A DNA stretch of 31,654 nt, taken from a virus. Below the pieces are notes generated by a model. That model ran no database searches. It had not been told where the DNA came from and saw only the letters and a list, made by a program, of their open reading frames with translations. The stretch is from the IMG/VR virus record IMGVR_UViG_3300045999_010590, positions 1 to 31,654 of that record; one strand, given 5' to 3'. Position 1 is the first letter of the stretch. Each line of letters opens with the position of its first letter. Below, piece after piece: positions 1 to 5,652 of the stretch. Made by a program: the position numbers and the translations under genes.

Positions 1-331
1 TTCTTCCTCGTTGATACTCATTTATTTTTTCTCTATTTTTTTCTCTATATTCTTTCCAATAATCAGGATTTTGTTCAAAAAATAGTTTATTGTTTTTATT
101 TTGTTGAATTTTATAGTCTACATCAGAATAATATTTGTTTTTATTTCTAACTTTATTTTTTTCTTTTTGAACAATATAGTTATCGTTTTTAGACAAATAA
201 TTTTGTATGTATTTTTTGTTACATTCTTTACATGAATTTTTTAATTTATCTTTTGTTGTAGAATGTTTAGAAAAAGAATTTACTTCTAATAATTGATTAC
301 ATTTATTGCATTTTTTAACCTTCGGATTCAT
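1..331 (-). CDS. HNH-type endonuclease-like protein, N-terminal part (runs off the window)
   Basis: Open frame read by hand from an ATG at 331 to the left edge, about 110 residues with no stop. It begins with a CNKC pair (residues 8-11) and a CKEC pair (residues 34-37), a treble-clef-like zinc motif. A very Lys/Asn/Tyr-rich, helical stretch follows, including YWKEYREKNREKINEYQ. This arrangement is typical of phage HNH endonucleases with an N-terminal zinc ribbon. The catalytic HNH residues would lie beyond the edge, so the nuclease call is family-based inference. It could be one of the free-standing homing endonucleases common in this window. Confidence 0.6.
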   Translation of the reverse strand, partial: MNPKVKKCNKCNQLLEVNSFSKHSTTKDKLKNSCKECNKKYIQNYLSKNDNYIVQKEKNKVRNKNKYYSDVDYKIQQNKNNKLFFEQNPDYWKEYREKNREKINEYQRGR

Positions 332-370
332 CGTTTTGTTTATACATATGGTATAAATCAAAAAATGTCA

Positions 371-622
371 TTAAATATTATCTCCTTCTTCAAATTCTGC
401 TCTTATTTCCTTTGGAAGCAGTTCAACCAATACTTTACCGTTTGTAACGTCATAAAAACAGGGAATAGGAATAATTCCGTCTTCTGCTGTTCCAGTTACA
501 AAACGAGATACTTTACGAAGGATAACACCTTCTGCAAAAACCTGGTTTCCATCTTCAGACACAATAGGTCTAGTGTTTTTAATGTCAATATTGACATTGA
601 GTTGTTGTTTTTGATTATTCAT
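371..622 (-). CDS. Small protein of unknown function (83 aa)
   Basis: No family recognised. The protein is acidic, beta-rich in appearance and has no membrane segment. It has an Asn/Gln-rich start followed by NVNIDIKNTRP and an acidic C-terminus (EFEEGDNI). Its start overlaps the end of the upstream membrane-protein gene by 8 bases, so the two are probably translationally coupled. Codon use matches the neighbours and there is no competing frame, so it is likely a real gene. Confidence 0.6.
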   Translation of the reverse strand: MNNQKQQLNVNIDIKNTRPIVSEDGNQVFAEGVILRKVSRFVTGTAEDGIIPIPCFYDVTNGKVLVELLPKEIRAEFEEGDNI

Positions 623-815
623 TGTTTTCTTCTTTATGTTTTTTCCATTCTAAATAAAATCCAGCAGCCACTAATAAATTCATACCAAATGACGCTATTA
701 TTTCATGTATATCTTCATACACATTCATAGTTAAATGAACATGTCCTATTGCCCAAAAAGGGATAGATAAATTACTTGCTACCCACATTATGAAAAATAG
801 GATAAATTTTTTCAT
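615..815 (-). CDS. Small membrane protein (66 aa)
   Basis: Two hydrophobic segments are visible, about residues 3-24 (start KKFILFFIMWVASNL) and 40-55 (SFGMNLLVAAGFYLEW), followed by a charged tail (KKHKEENNE). The first could be an uncleaved signal anchor. It overlaps the upstream GIY-YIG gene by 4 bases and the downstream 83-aa gene by 8, indicating one transcript. Function unknown; small inner-membrane proteins of this kind in phages are often host-takeover or superinfection-related, but nothing here shows that. Confidence 0.6.
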   Translation of the reverse strand: MKKFILFFIMWVASNLSIPFWAIGHVHLTMNVYEDIHEIIASFGMNLLVAAGFYLEWKKHKEENNE

Positions 816-1462
816 ATAACTTTATATTCCCAAATGTAATTAAAAGAAGTGTATTTTCCTAACTTATCTTTATCTCTTTGACGAGAAAGATTTTTAGAAT
901 TATTTCTGCAGCAATTATTAATAGCTGTATAACTTAATCCTAATTCTTGAGAAGCTTGTTTTCCACTGTTCCACTCTTTAATAAAATTTCCTTTTAAATC
1001 ACTTTGAATAACTTTTTTACCAAATGATTCAGTACATGATTTACTTAAATTTTGTTTCCATTCTTCTGTTTTAGAATGCCCTAACATAGCATCACTAATA
1101 GCTTGTTTATGTTCTTTACTTAAAGGAATATCTTTATGTGCCATAGACATTTTTTGTTTTGTTTTTTCAGTAATTGGTTCAAATTTTCTTCCTTCCCAAG
1201 ATCCAAATGCTTTATTGGTTCTATTATAAAATTCTTTATTGTTTTTGACATCATAATAATTTAACCAATATTCTTCTCTTTTCCAAAGTTCTTCTTTATT
1301 ATTACAAACTTCTAAAATAGTTTTTTCAAAATTTTCAGCACCATATTTTTCAATGGCCTTTTTTAGATCTAAACCACTTCCTAAATATTTTGGATTATTT
1401 TGTGTATCTTTACCTAAATATTTTTTACCATTTATTTTATTTGTAGTTAAATATATTACCAT
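812..1462 (-). CDS. GIY-YIG homing endonuclease with NUMOD repeats
   Basis: 216 aa. The N-terminus (VIYLTTNKINGKKYLGKD) is a GIY-YIG nuclease core with the two motifs as IYL and YLG. An aromatic/charged helix (WKREEYWLNYYD, about 62-73) follows, as in SegA/I-TevI-type enzymes. The middle (SMAHKDIPLSKEHKQAIS) resembles NUMOD3 DNA-binding units. The C-terminus (VIQSDLKGNFIKEWNS ... YIWEYKV) is a NUMOD1-like helix-turn-helix module. It interrupts no gene, so it looks free-standing, inserted after the clamp-loader gene. A TTATAAATAT box lies at 1484-1493. The same C-terminal design recurs in the genes at 17520 and 23516. Confidence 0.87.
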   Translation of the reverse strand: MVIYLTTNKINGKKYLGKDTQNNPKYLGSGLDLKKAIEKYGAENFEKTILEVCNNKEELWKREEYWLNYYDVKNNKEFYNRTNKAFGSWEGRKFEPITEKTKQKMSMAHKDIPLSKEHKQAISDAMLGHSKTEEWKQNLSKSCTESFGKKVIQSDLKGNFIKEWNSGKQASQELGLSYTAINNCCRNNSKNLSRQRDKDKLGKYTSFNYIWEYKVI

Positions 1463-1483
1463 AATTAATTATTTCCTTGTCTA

Positions 1484-1493
1484 TTATAAATAT
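1484..1493 (-). promoter_or_regulatory. ATATTTATAA box upstream of GIY-YIG gene
   Basis: On the minus strand the element reads ATATTTATAA, 21 bases before the ATG at 1462. No TTGG box stands 19 bases upstream, so it belongs to the second box class seen at nine genes in the window. Candidate late promoter; inference. Confidence 0.45.
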
Positions 1494-1520
1494 TATCAAA
1501 ATTGACAAAGAAATAATTTT

Positions 1521-2456
1521 TTACAAAACTCTTTTAGGAATAATTAATGATAATATTCTACTAATAAGAGCAGCACAATTTATCTCTTTATCAATTCTAA
1601 AGTTGGAGTGGTATTGATATTCTTCGATAAAAATTACTACCTCACCTACACTTAACGGAGCATATTTTTCTACATTATCGTATAGGAATCTAAATAAATC
1701 CTCAAAATCACTTACACCAGCATCAGCAATTATTTGTCTAATGTTATTAAACGATTTTTGACTTGGTTTGCATAACTCGGTGAGAATTTGGTTTTTGTAG
1801 TTACTAGACACTAATATAGTTTTATCGACAACTATCTGTCCGTCTTTGGCACCCATTTGTAGGGTATTAAGTATCTTACGAACATCAGGATAAAACTGAT
1901 TAACTACTAGTTTTAGATCCTCTAATTCAATTTCTGTTTCCTCTTGTTTTAAAATATTGAAAACGTGTTTGGCAATATCGTTTTTTGAAGGAGGTACAAT
2001 TTTAAGTACCTGGCAACGTGATTGGAGAGGATCAATAATACGCTCAATATAATTACAAGTTAAAATAAATCTTGTAGTACGAGAATAAGTCTCAATTACA
2101 TTCCTAAGAGCTGCTTGACCCTGAATTGTAATAAAATCAGCTTCATCTAAAATAACTACTTTAAGTGGTTTAAATGAGGCAGCAGAGGCAAAACCAGATA
2201 CTTTATCTCTAATTGTATCAATACCTCTTTCATCACTTGCGTTAATATAAAGATAATCACAATCTAGACTATTAACAATAAGTTTTGCTAAAGTGGTTTT
2301 ACCAGTACCAGCAGGTCCATAAAACAAAAAGTTTTGAATATCATTTTGATCTAAATACTTTTGAACTGTTTGTTTGATATTTTCGTTACCAACATAATTT
2401 TCTAAAGTATTAGAACGATATTTTTCAACCCAAAGGGTGTGTTCTTTTTTACTCAT
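1521..2456 (-). CDS. 44: Sliding-clamp loader large subunit, gp44/RFC-like AAA+ ATPase
   Basis: 311 aa, close to T4 gp44 (319 aa). Loads the gp45 clamp onto primer-template DNA using ATP. Walker A GPAGTGKT at 47-54, Walker B VVILDEAD at 100-107, and the SRC arginine-finger motif at 146-148 (LQSRCQV) are all present. The start WVEKYRSNTLENYVGN is the usual RFC box II region. A C-terminal helical collar follows. The small subunit gp62 is not seen in this window. Transcription likely starts at the promoter at 2463-2492, which overlaps the terminator of the preceding gene, with the hexamer ending 6 bases before ATG. Confidence 0.95.
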   Translation of the reverse strand: MSKKEHTLWVEKYRSNTLENYVGNENIKQTVQKYLDQNDIQNFLFYGPAGTGKTTLAKLIVNSLDCDYLYINASDERGIDTIRDKVSGFASAASFKPLKVVILDEADFITIQGQAALRNVIETYSRTTRFILTCNYIERIIDPLQSRCQVLKIVPPSKNDIAKHVFNILKQEETEIELEDLKLVVNQFYPDVRKILNTLQMGAKDGQIVVDKTILVSSNYKNQILTELCKPSQKSFNNIRQIIADAGVSDFEDLFRFLYDNVEKYAPLSVGEVVIFIEEYQYHSNFRIDKEINCAALISRILSLIIPKRVL

Positions 2457-2462
2457 AACTGT

Positions 2463-2492
2463 AATATAATAAAAAAGGCTTGGTTTCCCAAG
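2463..2492 (-). promoter_or_regulatory. Promoter of clamp-loader gene (CTTGG-N19-TATATT)
   Basis: Minus strand: CTTGG (2488-2492), 19 bases, TATATT (2463-2468), then 6 bases to the ATG at 2456. The CTTGG lies in the hairpin arm of the terminator at 2475-2496. The spacing predicts an mRNA starting at or next to the start codon. Confidence 0.65.
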
Positions 2493-2496
2493 CCTT
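2475..2496 (-). terminator. Intrinsic terminator after ADP-ribosyltransferase gene
   Basis: Perfect 9-bp stem (AAGGCTTGG / CCAAGCCTT) with a 4-base loop, followed on the minus strand by a T run. It lies directly after the stop of the gene at 2500. Its left arm doubles as the TTGG box of the next promoter. Confidence 0.85.
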
Positions 2497-2499
2497 AGT

Positions 2500-3105
2500 T
2501 TATAATTTTCCTAATAATATATCTGCTGAGGGTATCATCCATTCTGCATTATTAATGGTATTACCTAAATGGAATATTTCCTTTTCAGCTTTCAAACTTA
2601 ATCTATCAGAAATAGGTTTAGTTAAATTAGGATTACCAACAAAAGTATCATCTATCTTAACTCTTATTACAGCAGGACGCGCTCCTTTATCTAAACGTGG
2701 ATTATTAAATAAACCTTTTTCAGCAAACCGTTGAGCTACTTTAAAATCATATGTCCAACTTTGAGCTTCTGAGGTACTTTCATAAGGAGCTTGTATTATA
2801 GTGTATCCTCCTTCTTTAGTTGTTTGATTATTTTTTATTTTATTATATTGTTCAGGGGTAATAGAAGTACCTCGATATGCATATCCTGATTTAGGTTTCA
2901 GTACGTTAGAGTAGTTGTTTTTATTTTGTAAAAGCCATGTTACCAAATCATTAAACTCATTCCCATCTAAATTATGTTGTGATTCAATATAATGAATAAG
3001 TAAGTTTTTATACTCTGCATTGTCAAGTATATCGATATTAGCAAATAACTTGACTAATGGTTCTTTAGTTTTAACTTCTCGCAACAAATCAATTAATCGT
3101 ATCAT
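2500..3105 (-). CDS. Putative ADP-ribosyltransferase, R-S-E class
   Basis: 201 aa. The three NAD-binding and catalytic signatures of arginine-type ADP-ribosyltransferases appear in order: R78 in YAYRGTS, the STS motif S110-T111-S112 (YESTSEAQSW), and E-x-E at E174-K175-E176 (KAEKEIFHLG). T4 Alt, ModA and ModB belong to this class and modify host RNA polymerase and ribosomal proteins. The N-terminus MIRLIDLLRE is short, hydrophobic and ends in L-x-E, like a T4 capsid-targeting/cleavage signal; T4 Alt is packaged and processed this way. It lies two genes from tagged proteins that carry clearer signals. Length is much shorter than Alt and nearer to ModA/ModB. Target unknown. A variant AT box at 3107-3117 precedes it. 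Confidence 0.72.
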   Translation of the reverse strand: MIRLIDLLREVKTKEPLVKLFANIDILDNAEYKNLLIHYIESQHNLDGNEFNDLVTWLLQNKNNYSNVLKPKSGYAYRGTSITPEQYNKIKNNQTTKEGGYTIIQAPYESTSEAQSWTYDFKVAQRFAEKGLFNNPRLDKGARPAVIRVKIDDTFVGNPNLTKPISDRLSLKAEKEIFHLGNTINNAEWMIPSADILLGKL

Positions 3106-3106
3106 A

Positions 3107-3117
3107 TTAATAAATAT
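3107..3117 (-). promoter_or_regulatory. Variant ATATTTATTAA box before ADP-ribosyltransferase gene
   Basis: Minus strand ATATTTATTAA ends 1 base before the ATG at 3105. It is a one-base variant of the ATATTTATAA box class. No TTGG element at the expected distance. Confidence 0.35.
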
Positions 3118-3124
3118 ACAAAAA

Positions 3125-3388
3125 TTAATCTATAGTATAATCTCCGTATATTGAATATTTTTTAGGTTCTGGTTCTTGTATTTCTATTTCCTCAGATAAT
3201 ATAGCAAAAAGTTTACCTTGAGCCAAATCTAAACGAAATGCTTTAGGTTTAACTGTTGCTATTTGAAACCATGCTTCTAAAGCATCTGTTAAAGATTTTT
3301 GAACAGCATTAACATTATTTACTTTCCATTGATCTCCTGGTGGAACACGTTGAGCAATTTCAATTAGTTTTTCTTGAATTTCTGTCAT
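3125..3388 (-). CDS. Small protein of unknown function, paralogue of the gene at 5188 (87 aa)
   Basis: Function not recognised. The sequence aligns end to end with the 89-aa product at 5188-5457, sharing QKSLTDALEAWFQIA and the C-terminal YSIYGDYTI. The N-terminal half looks helical (EIQEKLIEIAQRV) and the tail is Pro/Glu-rich (EIQEPEPKKYS). It has its own promoter inside the preceding terminator (3395-3424) and probably leads into the ADP-ribosyltransferase gene 19 bases downstream. The second copy leads into the LRR gene, so the pair looks like a duplicated leader gene for effector-like cargo. Confidence 0.7.
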   Translation of the reverse strand: MTEIQEKLIEIAQRVPPGDQWKVNNVNAVQKSLTDALEAWFQIATVKPKAFRLDLAQGKLFAILSEEIEIQEPEPKKYSIYGDYTID

Positions 3389-3394
3389 AATCTT

Positions 3395-3424
3395 AATATA
3401 ATAAAAAAAGCTTGGTTTCCCAAG
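3395..3424 (-). promoter_or_regulatory. Promoter of 87-aa gene (CTTGG-N19-TATATT)
   Basis: Minus strand CTTGG (3420-3424), 19-base spacer, TATATT (3395-3400), 6 bases to the ATG at 3388. The TTGG box lies within the hairpin of the terminator at 3408-3427. Confidence 0.65.
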
Positions 3425-3427
3425 CTT
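3408..3427 (-). terminator. Intrinsic terminator after tagged gene at 3469
   Basis: 8-bp perfect stem (AAGCTTGG / CCAAGCTT), loop of 4, then seven Ts on the minus strand. Same hairpin as at 20753-20772. Confidence 0.82.
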
Positions 3428-3468
3428 AATTTTATTTGTTTTTTTAATATTGTATTTGTGAAATAAAA

Positions 3469-3900
3469 TTATTTAAAGAAATCATCATTATCAGGTAAAT
3501 TATCCAATGAATCTGAGATGTATAAATCTACATCTGATTTAGATACTTTTGTTCCTTCTTCTTCCCAATATGTATTAAAATTTAATCCTAAATCAATTTT
3601 AGCTAAATCTTCATCAGAATAATCATCCCACGTTCCAGATTGTTTTGCTAAACTTAAAGCATCATCCTCACCTCCAGCAGTATGCCCTTTAATACTCCAT
3701 TTAAAATATTCTTTAGGAGTCATATTTGTTAAACCTTTACTGATTTTTTGTAAGTAATAAGGAGCAAATTTTTCTACACCAGGTAAAATATTTAAAGCAC
3801 CTAAGTTGACATTACCTTCATTTAATACTTCTAACATTTTACGAGCTTGGCCTTCGGTGATAATACCTGCCAATTGATTCATTCTAATTATGTCTTTCAT
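3469..3900 (-). CDS. Unknown protein with N-terminal capsid-targeting-like tag (143 aa)
   Basis: Residues 1-28 are nearly the same as the starts of the proteins at 3949 and 20794: MKDIIRMNQLAG, then IITEG, then EVLNEG. ITE-G and LNE-G both match the T4 gp21 prohead-protease rule ((I/L)-x-E before G/A). After the tag the protein is unrelated to the other two. It has a segment NMTPKEYFKWSIKG (about 59-72) and a very acidic C-terminus (DNLPDNDDFFK). No known domain seen. I infer that the tag is cut off during head maturation and the remainder is packaged. Both an ATATTTATAA box and a TTGG-N19-TATATT promoter lie upstream. Confidence 0.72.
   Translation of the reverse strand: MKDIIRMNQLAGIITEGQARKMLEVLNEGNVNLGALNILPGVEKFAPYYLQKISKGLTNMTPKEYFKWSIKGHTAGGEDDALSLAKQSGTWDDYSDEDLAKIDLGLNFNTYWEEEGTKVSKSDVDLYISDSLDNLPDNDDFFK
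3817..3900 (-). repeat. Tag-coding repeat, copy 1
   Basis: The 84 bases encoding the 28-residue N-terminal tag. DNA similarity to 21022-21105 is very high (for example CGAGCTTGGCCTTC on the plus strand in both) and similarity to 5083-5166 is clear. The similarity stops where the tag ends, pointing to module shuffling. Confidence 0.75.
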
Positions 3901-3913
3901 CTTGATAATTTTA

Positions 3914-3948
3914 TTATAAATATAAGAAAAGGATTTAAGGTTTCCAAG
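3914..3948 (-). promoter_or_regulatory. Dual promoter of tagged gene: ATATTTATAA box plus CTTGG-N19-TATATT
   Basis: Minus strand CTTGG (3944-3948), 19 bases, TATATT (3919-3924), overlapping ATATTTATAA (3914-3923), 13 bases before the ATG at 3900. The spacer AAACCTTAAATCCTTTTC closely resembles the one at 21136-21154. Confidence 0.6.
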
Positions 3949-5166
3949 TTAAAAAATAATTGATTTTTTCACCCCAGGTACCATTTTCTTTATTTGTTTT
4001 TGGGTGTATTTCTGGGATAAGGGGGTATCAAATAAAAATACCTCACCCCGAACTTCTAAACTATTGGGTAAAGATTCAATTGGGAGTCCATTTAAATACA
4101 AATTCTCTCCAACTCTTAAATCACCAGGTAAAGATTGGATTTTAGTATCTATTAAACTTAAATTACCCCTAACCTGTAAACCATTAGGTAAAGATTTAAT
4201 TGGAGTATCTTCTAAATTCAAGTCTCCATTAACTTTTAATCCATCAGGTAAAGATTCAATTTGGCTATTTGATAAATCTAATCCACCAGTAAATTTGAAT
4301 CCTTTAGGTAAAGATTTAATGGCTGTATTTCTTATTTCAAAATCCCCTTTGACCTCAAGATTATCAGGTAAGGATTGGATTTTAGATTTTGCTAAATGTA
4401 AACCACCTCCAAGTTTTAAATCATTAGGTAATGATTGAATCTGTGTATGCCACAAATATAAATCACCTCCTACTTTTAATCCCTTAGGTAAAGATTCAAG
4501 TGTAGTAGAACTTAAATCCAAATCCCCTTTAACATCAAGATTATCAGATAAAGATTTAATTGGAGTATAACCTAAACTTAAACCACCTCCAACCTTTAAT
4601 CCTTTAGGTAAAGATTGGATTTTTGATTTAGTTAAATCTAAATTACCTCCAACTTCTAAATCATCAGGTAAAGATTCAATTGGAGTATATCCTAAATCTA
4701 GTTCACCCTTAACCTTTAATCCTTTGGGTAAAGATTTAATAGATGTATAATCTAATTTTAAATCACCCTTAATATCAAGATTATCAGGTAAGGATTGTAT
4801 TTTGGTACTTGACAAATTTAGATTACCGTCAATTTTTAAATCTTTGGGTAAAGATTCAATTGGAGTAGAGCTTGCATTTAAATTACCTCTAACATGTAGA
4901 TTATTAGGTAAAGATTTGATTGAACTCCCAATCAAAACCAAATCACCCCCAACGCTTAAATTATCAGGCAAAGATTGAATTTTAGTATTCATTAAATATA
5001 AATCACCCTTCCCTCCTTTTTCAATATATTGTTGGATTTGTGGTTCAATATCTTTACTTTTATCAATGGTATAATAATTTGCTTCGTTTAATATTTCTAA
5101 CATTCTTTTAGCTTGGACTTCAGTAATAATTCCAGCTAATTGTTGCATTCTTATAATGTCTTTCAT
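3949..5166 (-). CDS. Leucine-rich-repeat protein with capsid-targeting-like tag
   Basis: 405 aa. Residues 1-28 are the shared tag (MKDIIRMQQLAG ... EILNEA, with LNE-A as a T4-type cleavage site). About residues 65-384 hold 16 tandem 20-residue repeats of the form SLPxxLxVxGxLxLxxTxIx. The 20-residue period and the central LP resemble the short LRRs of secreted bacterial effectors (YopM/IpaH type), though no E3 or other enzymatic domain follows. The last 20 residues are basic (KKMVPGVKKSIIF). LRRs bind proteins, so a host-protein-binding, virion-delivered role is an inference. A TTATAAATAT box lies 3 bases upstream of the start. The closest relatives could also be tail or surface LRR proteins. 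Confidence 0.82.
   Translation of the reverse strand: MKDIIRMQQLAGIITEVQAKRMLEILNEANYYTIDKSKDIEPQIQQYIEKGGKGDLYLMNTKIQSLPDNLSVGGDLVLIGSSIKSLPNNLHVRGNLNASSTPIESLPKDLKIDGNLNLSSTKIQSLPDNLDIKGDLKLDYTSIKSLPKGLKVKGELDLGYTPIESLPDDLEVGGNLDLTKSKIQSLPKGLKVGGGLSLGYTPIKSLSDNLDVKGDLDLSSTTLESLPKGLKVGGDLYLWHTQIQSLPNDLKLGGGLHLAKSKIQSLPDNLEVKGDFEIRNTAIKSLPKGFKFTGGLDLSNSQIESLPDGLKVNGDLNLEDTPIKSLPNGLQVRGNLSLIDTKIQSLPGDLRVGENLYLNGLPIESLPNSLEVRGEVFLFDTPLSQKYTQKQIKKMVPGVKKSIIF
4015..4974 (-). repeat. 60-bp tandem repeats encoding LRRs
   Basis: Sixteen in-frame 60-base units inside the LRR gene. The period shows on the plus strand as a recurring AGGTAAAGATT every 60 bases. Units are diverged, with alternating sub-types (IQSLP versus IKSLP/IESLP), suggesting growth by duplication of larger blocks. 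Confidence 0.9.
5083..5166 (-). repeat. Tag-coding repeat, copy 2
   Basis: 84 bases encoding the tag of the LRR protein. It is the most diverged of the three copies: V replaces G after ITE, and K20-R21 replaces R-K. Confidence 0.7.
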
Positions 5167-5169
5167 ATA

Positions 5170-5179
5170 TTATAAATAT
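5170..5179 (-). promoter_or_regulatory. ATATTTATAA box before LRR gene
   Basis: Minus strand ATATTTATAA, 3 bases before the ATG at 5166. No TTGG at the 19-base distance. Confidence 0.45.
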
Positions 5180-5187
5180 ACTAAAAA

Positions 5188-5457
5188 TTACTCTATAGTA
5201 TAATCTCCGTAAATTGAATATTTTTTTGGTTTTGGTTCTTGGATTTCTACTTCCTCAGGAAATATAGCATAAAGTTTTCCTTGAATCAAATCTAATTTAA
5301 AAGCAGTAGGTTTTGATTGTGCTATTTGAAACCAAGCCTCTAAAGCATCTGTTAAGGACTTTTGAACTTGATTTACATTACTCATTTTCCAATTATCTCC
5401 AACAGGGACACGAGTACCAATTTCAATTAGTTTTTCTTTTATTTCTGTTTTACTCAT
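5188..5457 (-). CDS. Small protein of unknown function, paralogue of the gene at 3125 (89 aa)
   Basis: Same protein family as the 87-aa product at 3125, including QKSLTDALEAWFQIA and the YSIYGDYTI end. It differs mainly at the N-terminus (MSKTEIKEKLIEIGTRVPVG). Function unknown. Its start overlaps the stop of the upstream 62-aa gene (ATGA), so it is coupled to the chaperone transcript, and 21 bases downstream the LRR gene begins. The DNA around both stop codons (CTATAGTATAATCTCCGTA on the plus strand) is also conserved, so the duplication covered the 3' flank. Confidence 0.7.
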   Translation of the reverse strand: MSKTEIKEKLIEIGTRVPVGDNWKMSNVNQVQKSLTDALEAWFQIAQSKPTAFKLDLIQGKLYAIFPEEVEIQEPKPKKYSIYGDYTIE

Positions 5458-5642
5458 AACTTGATTTGTTGAGAGAGATAAGGCAGTAGCTTTTCGAAGG
5501 CATAATTAATAGTAGTATTTTGTGGTGTTGAAAGCCCTACATAAAGATAATTAGTACCGGGCACAAAATAGAAGTTTTTAATAATATGGTCAACACCTTC
5601 AATAGAAATAGTTTGACCTTCTAAAGCTACTGCATCTCTCAT
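5454..5642 (-). CDS. Small protein of unknown function (62 aa)
   Basis: No family recognised. It sits 10 bases after groEL and overlaps the next gene by 4 bases, as expected for an operon member. The sequence looks like a small beta/alpha fold (TISIEGVDHIIKNFYFVPG) with no membrane segment. Confidence 0.55.
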   Translation of the reverse strand: MRDAVALEGQTISIEGVDHIIKNFYFVPGTNYLYVGLSTPQNTTINYAFEKLLPYLSQQIKL

Positions 5643-5652
5643 AACTATGAAA

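Noticed and set aside
293-730. Plus-strand frame of 145 codons at the left end
   Set aside because: It overlaps three coupled minus-strand genes, and its product is Phe/Cys-rich noise typical of an antisense frame.
4004-4438. Plus-strand reading frames antisense to the LRR gene
   Set aside because: They mirror the 60-base periodic LRR repeats, have no plausible start context and lie opposite a well-supported gene.
4015-4974. Regular 60-base repeats as a possible CRISPR array
   Set aside because: Repeats and intervals are both part of one reading frame, units are diverged, and there are no unique spacers.
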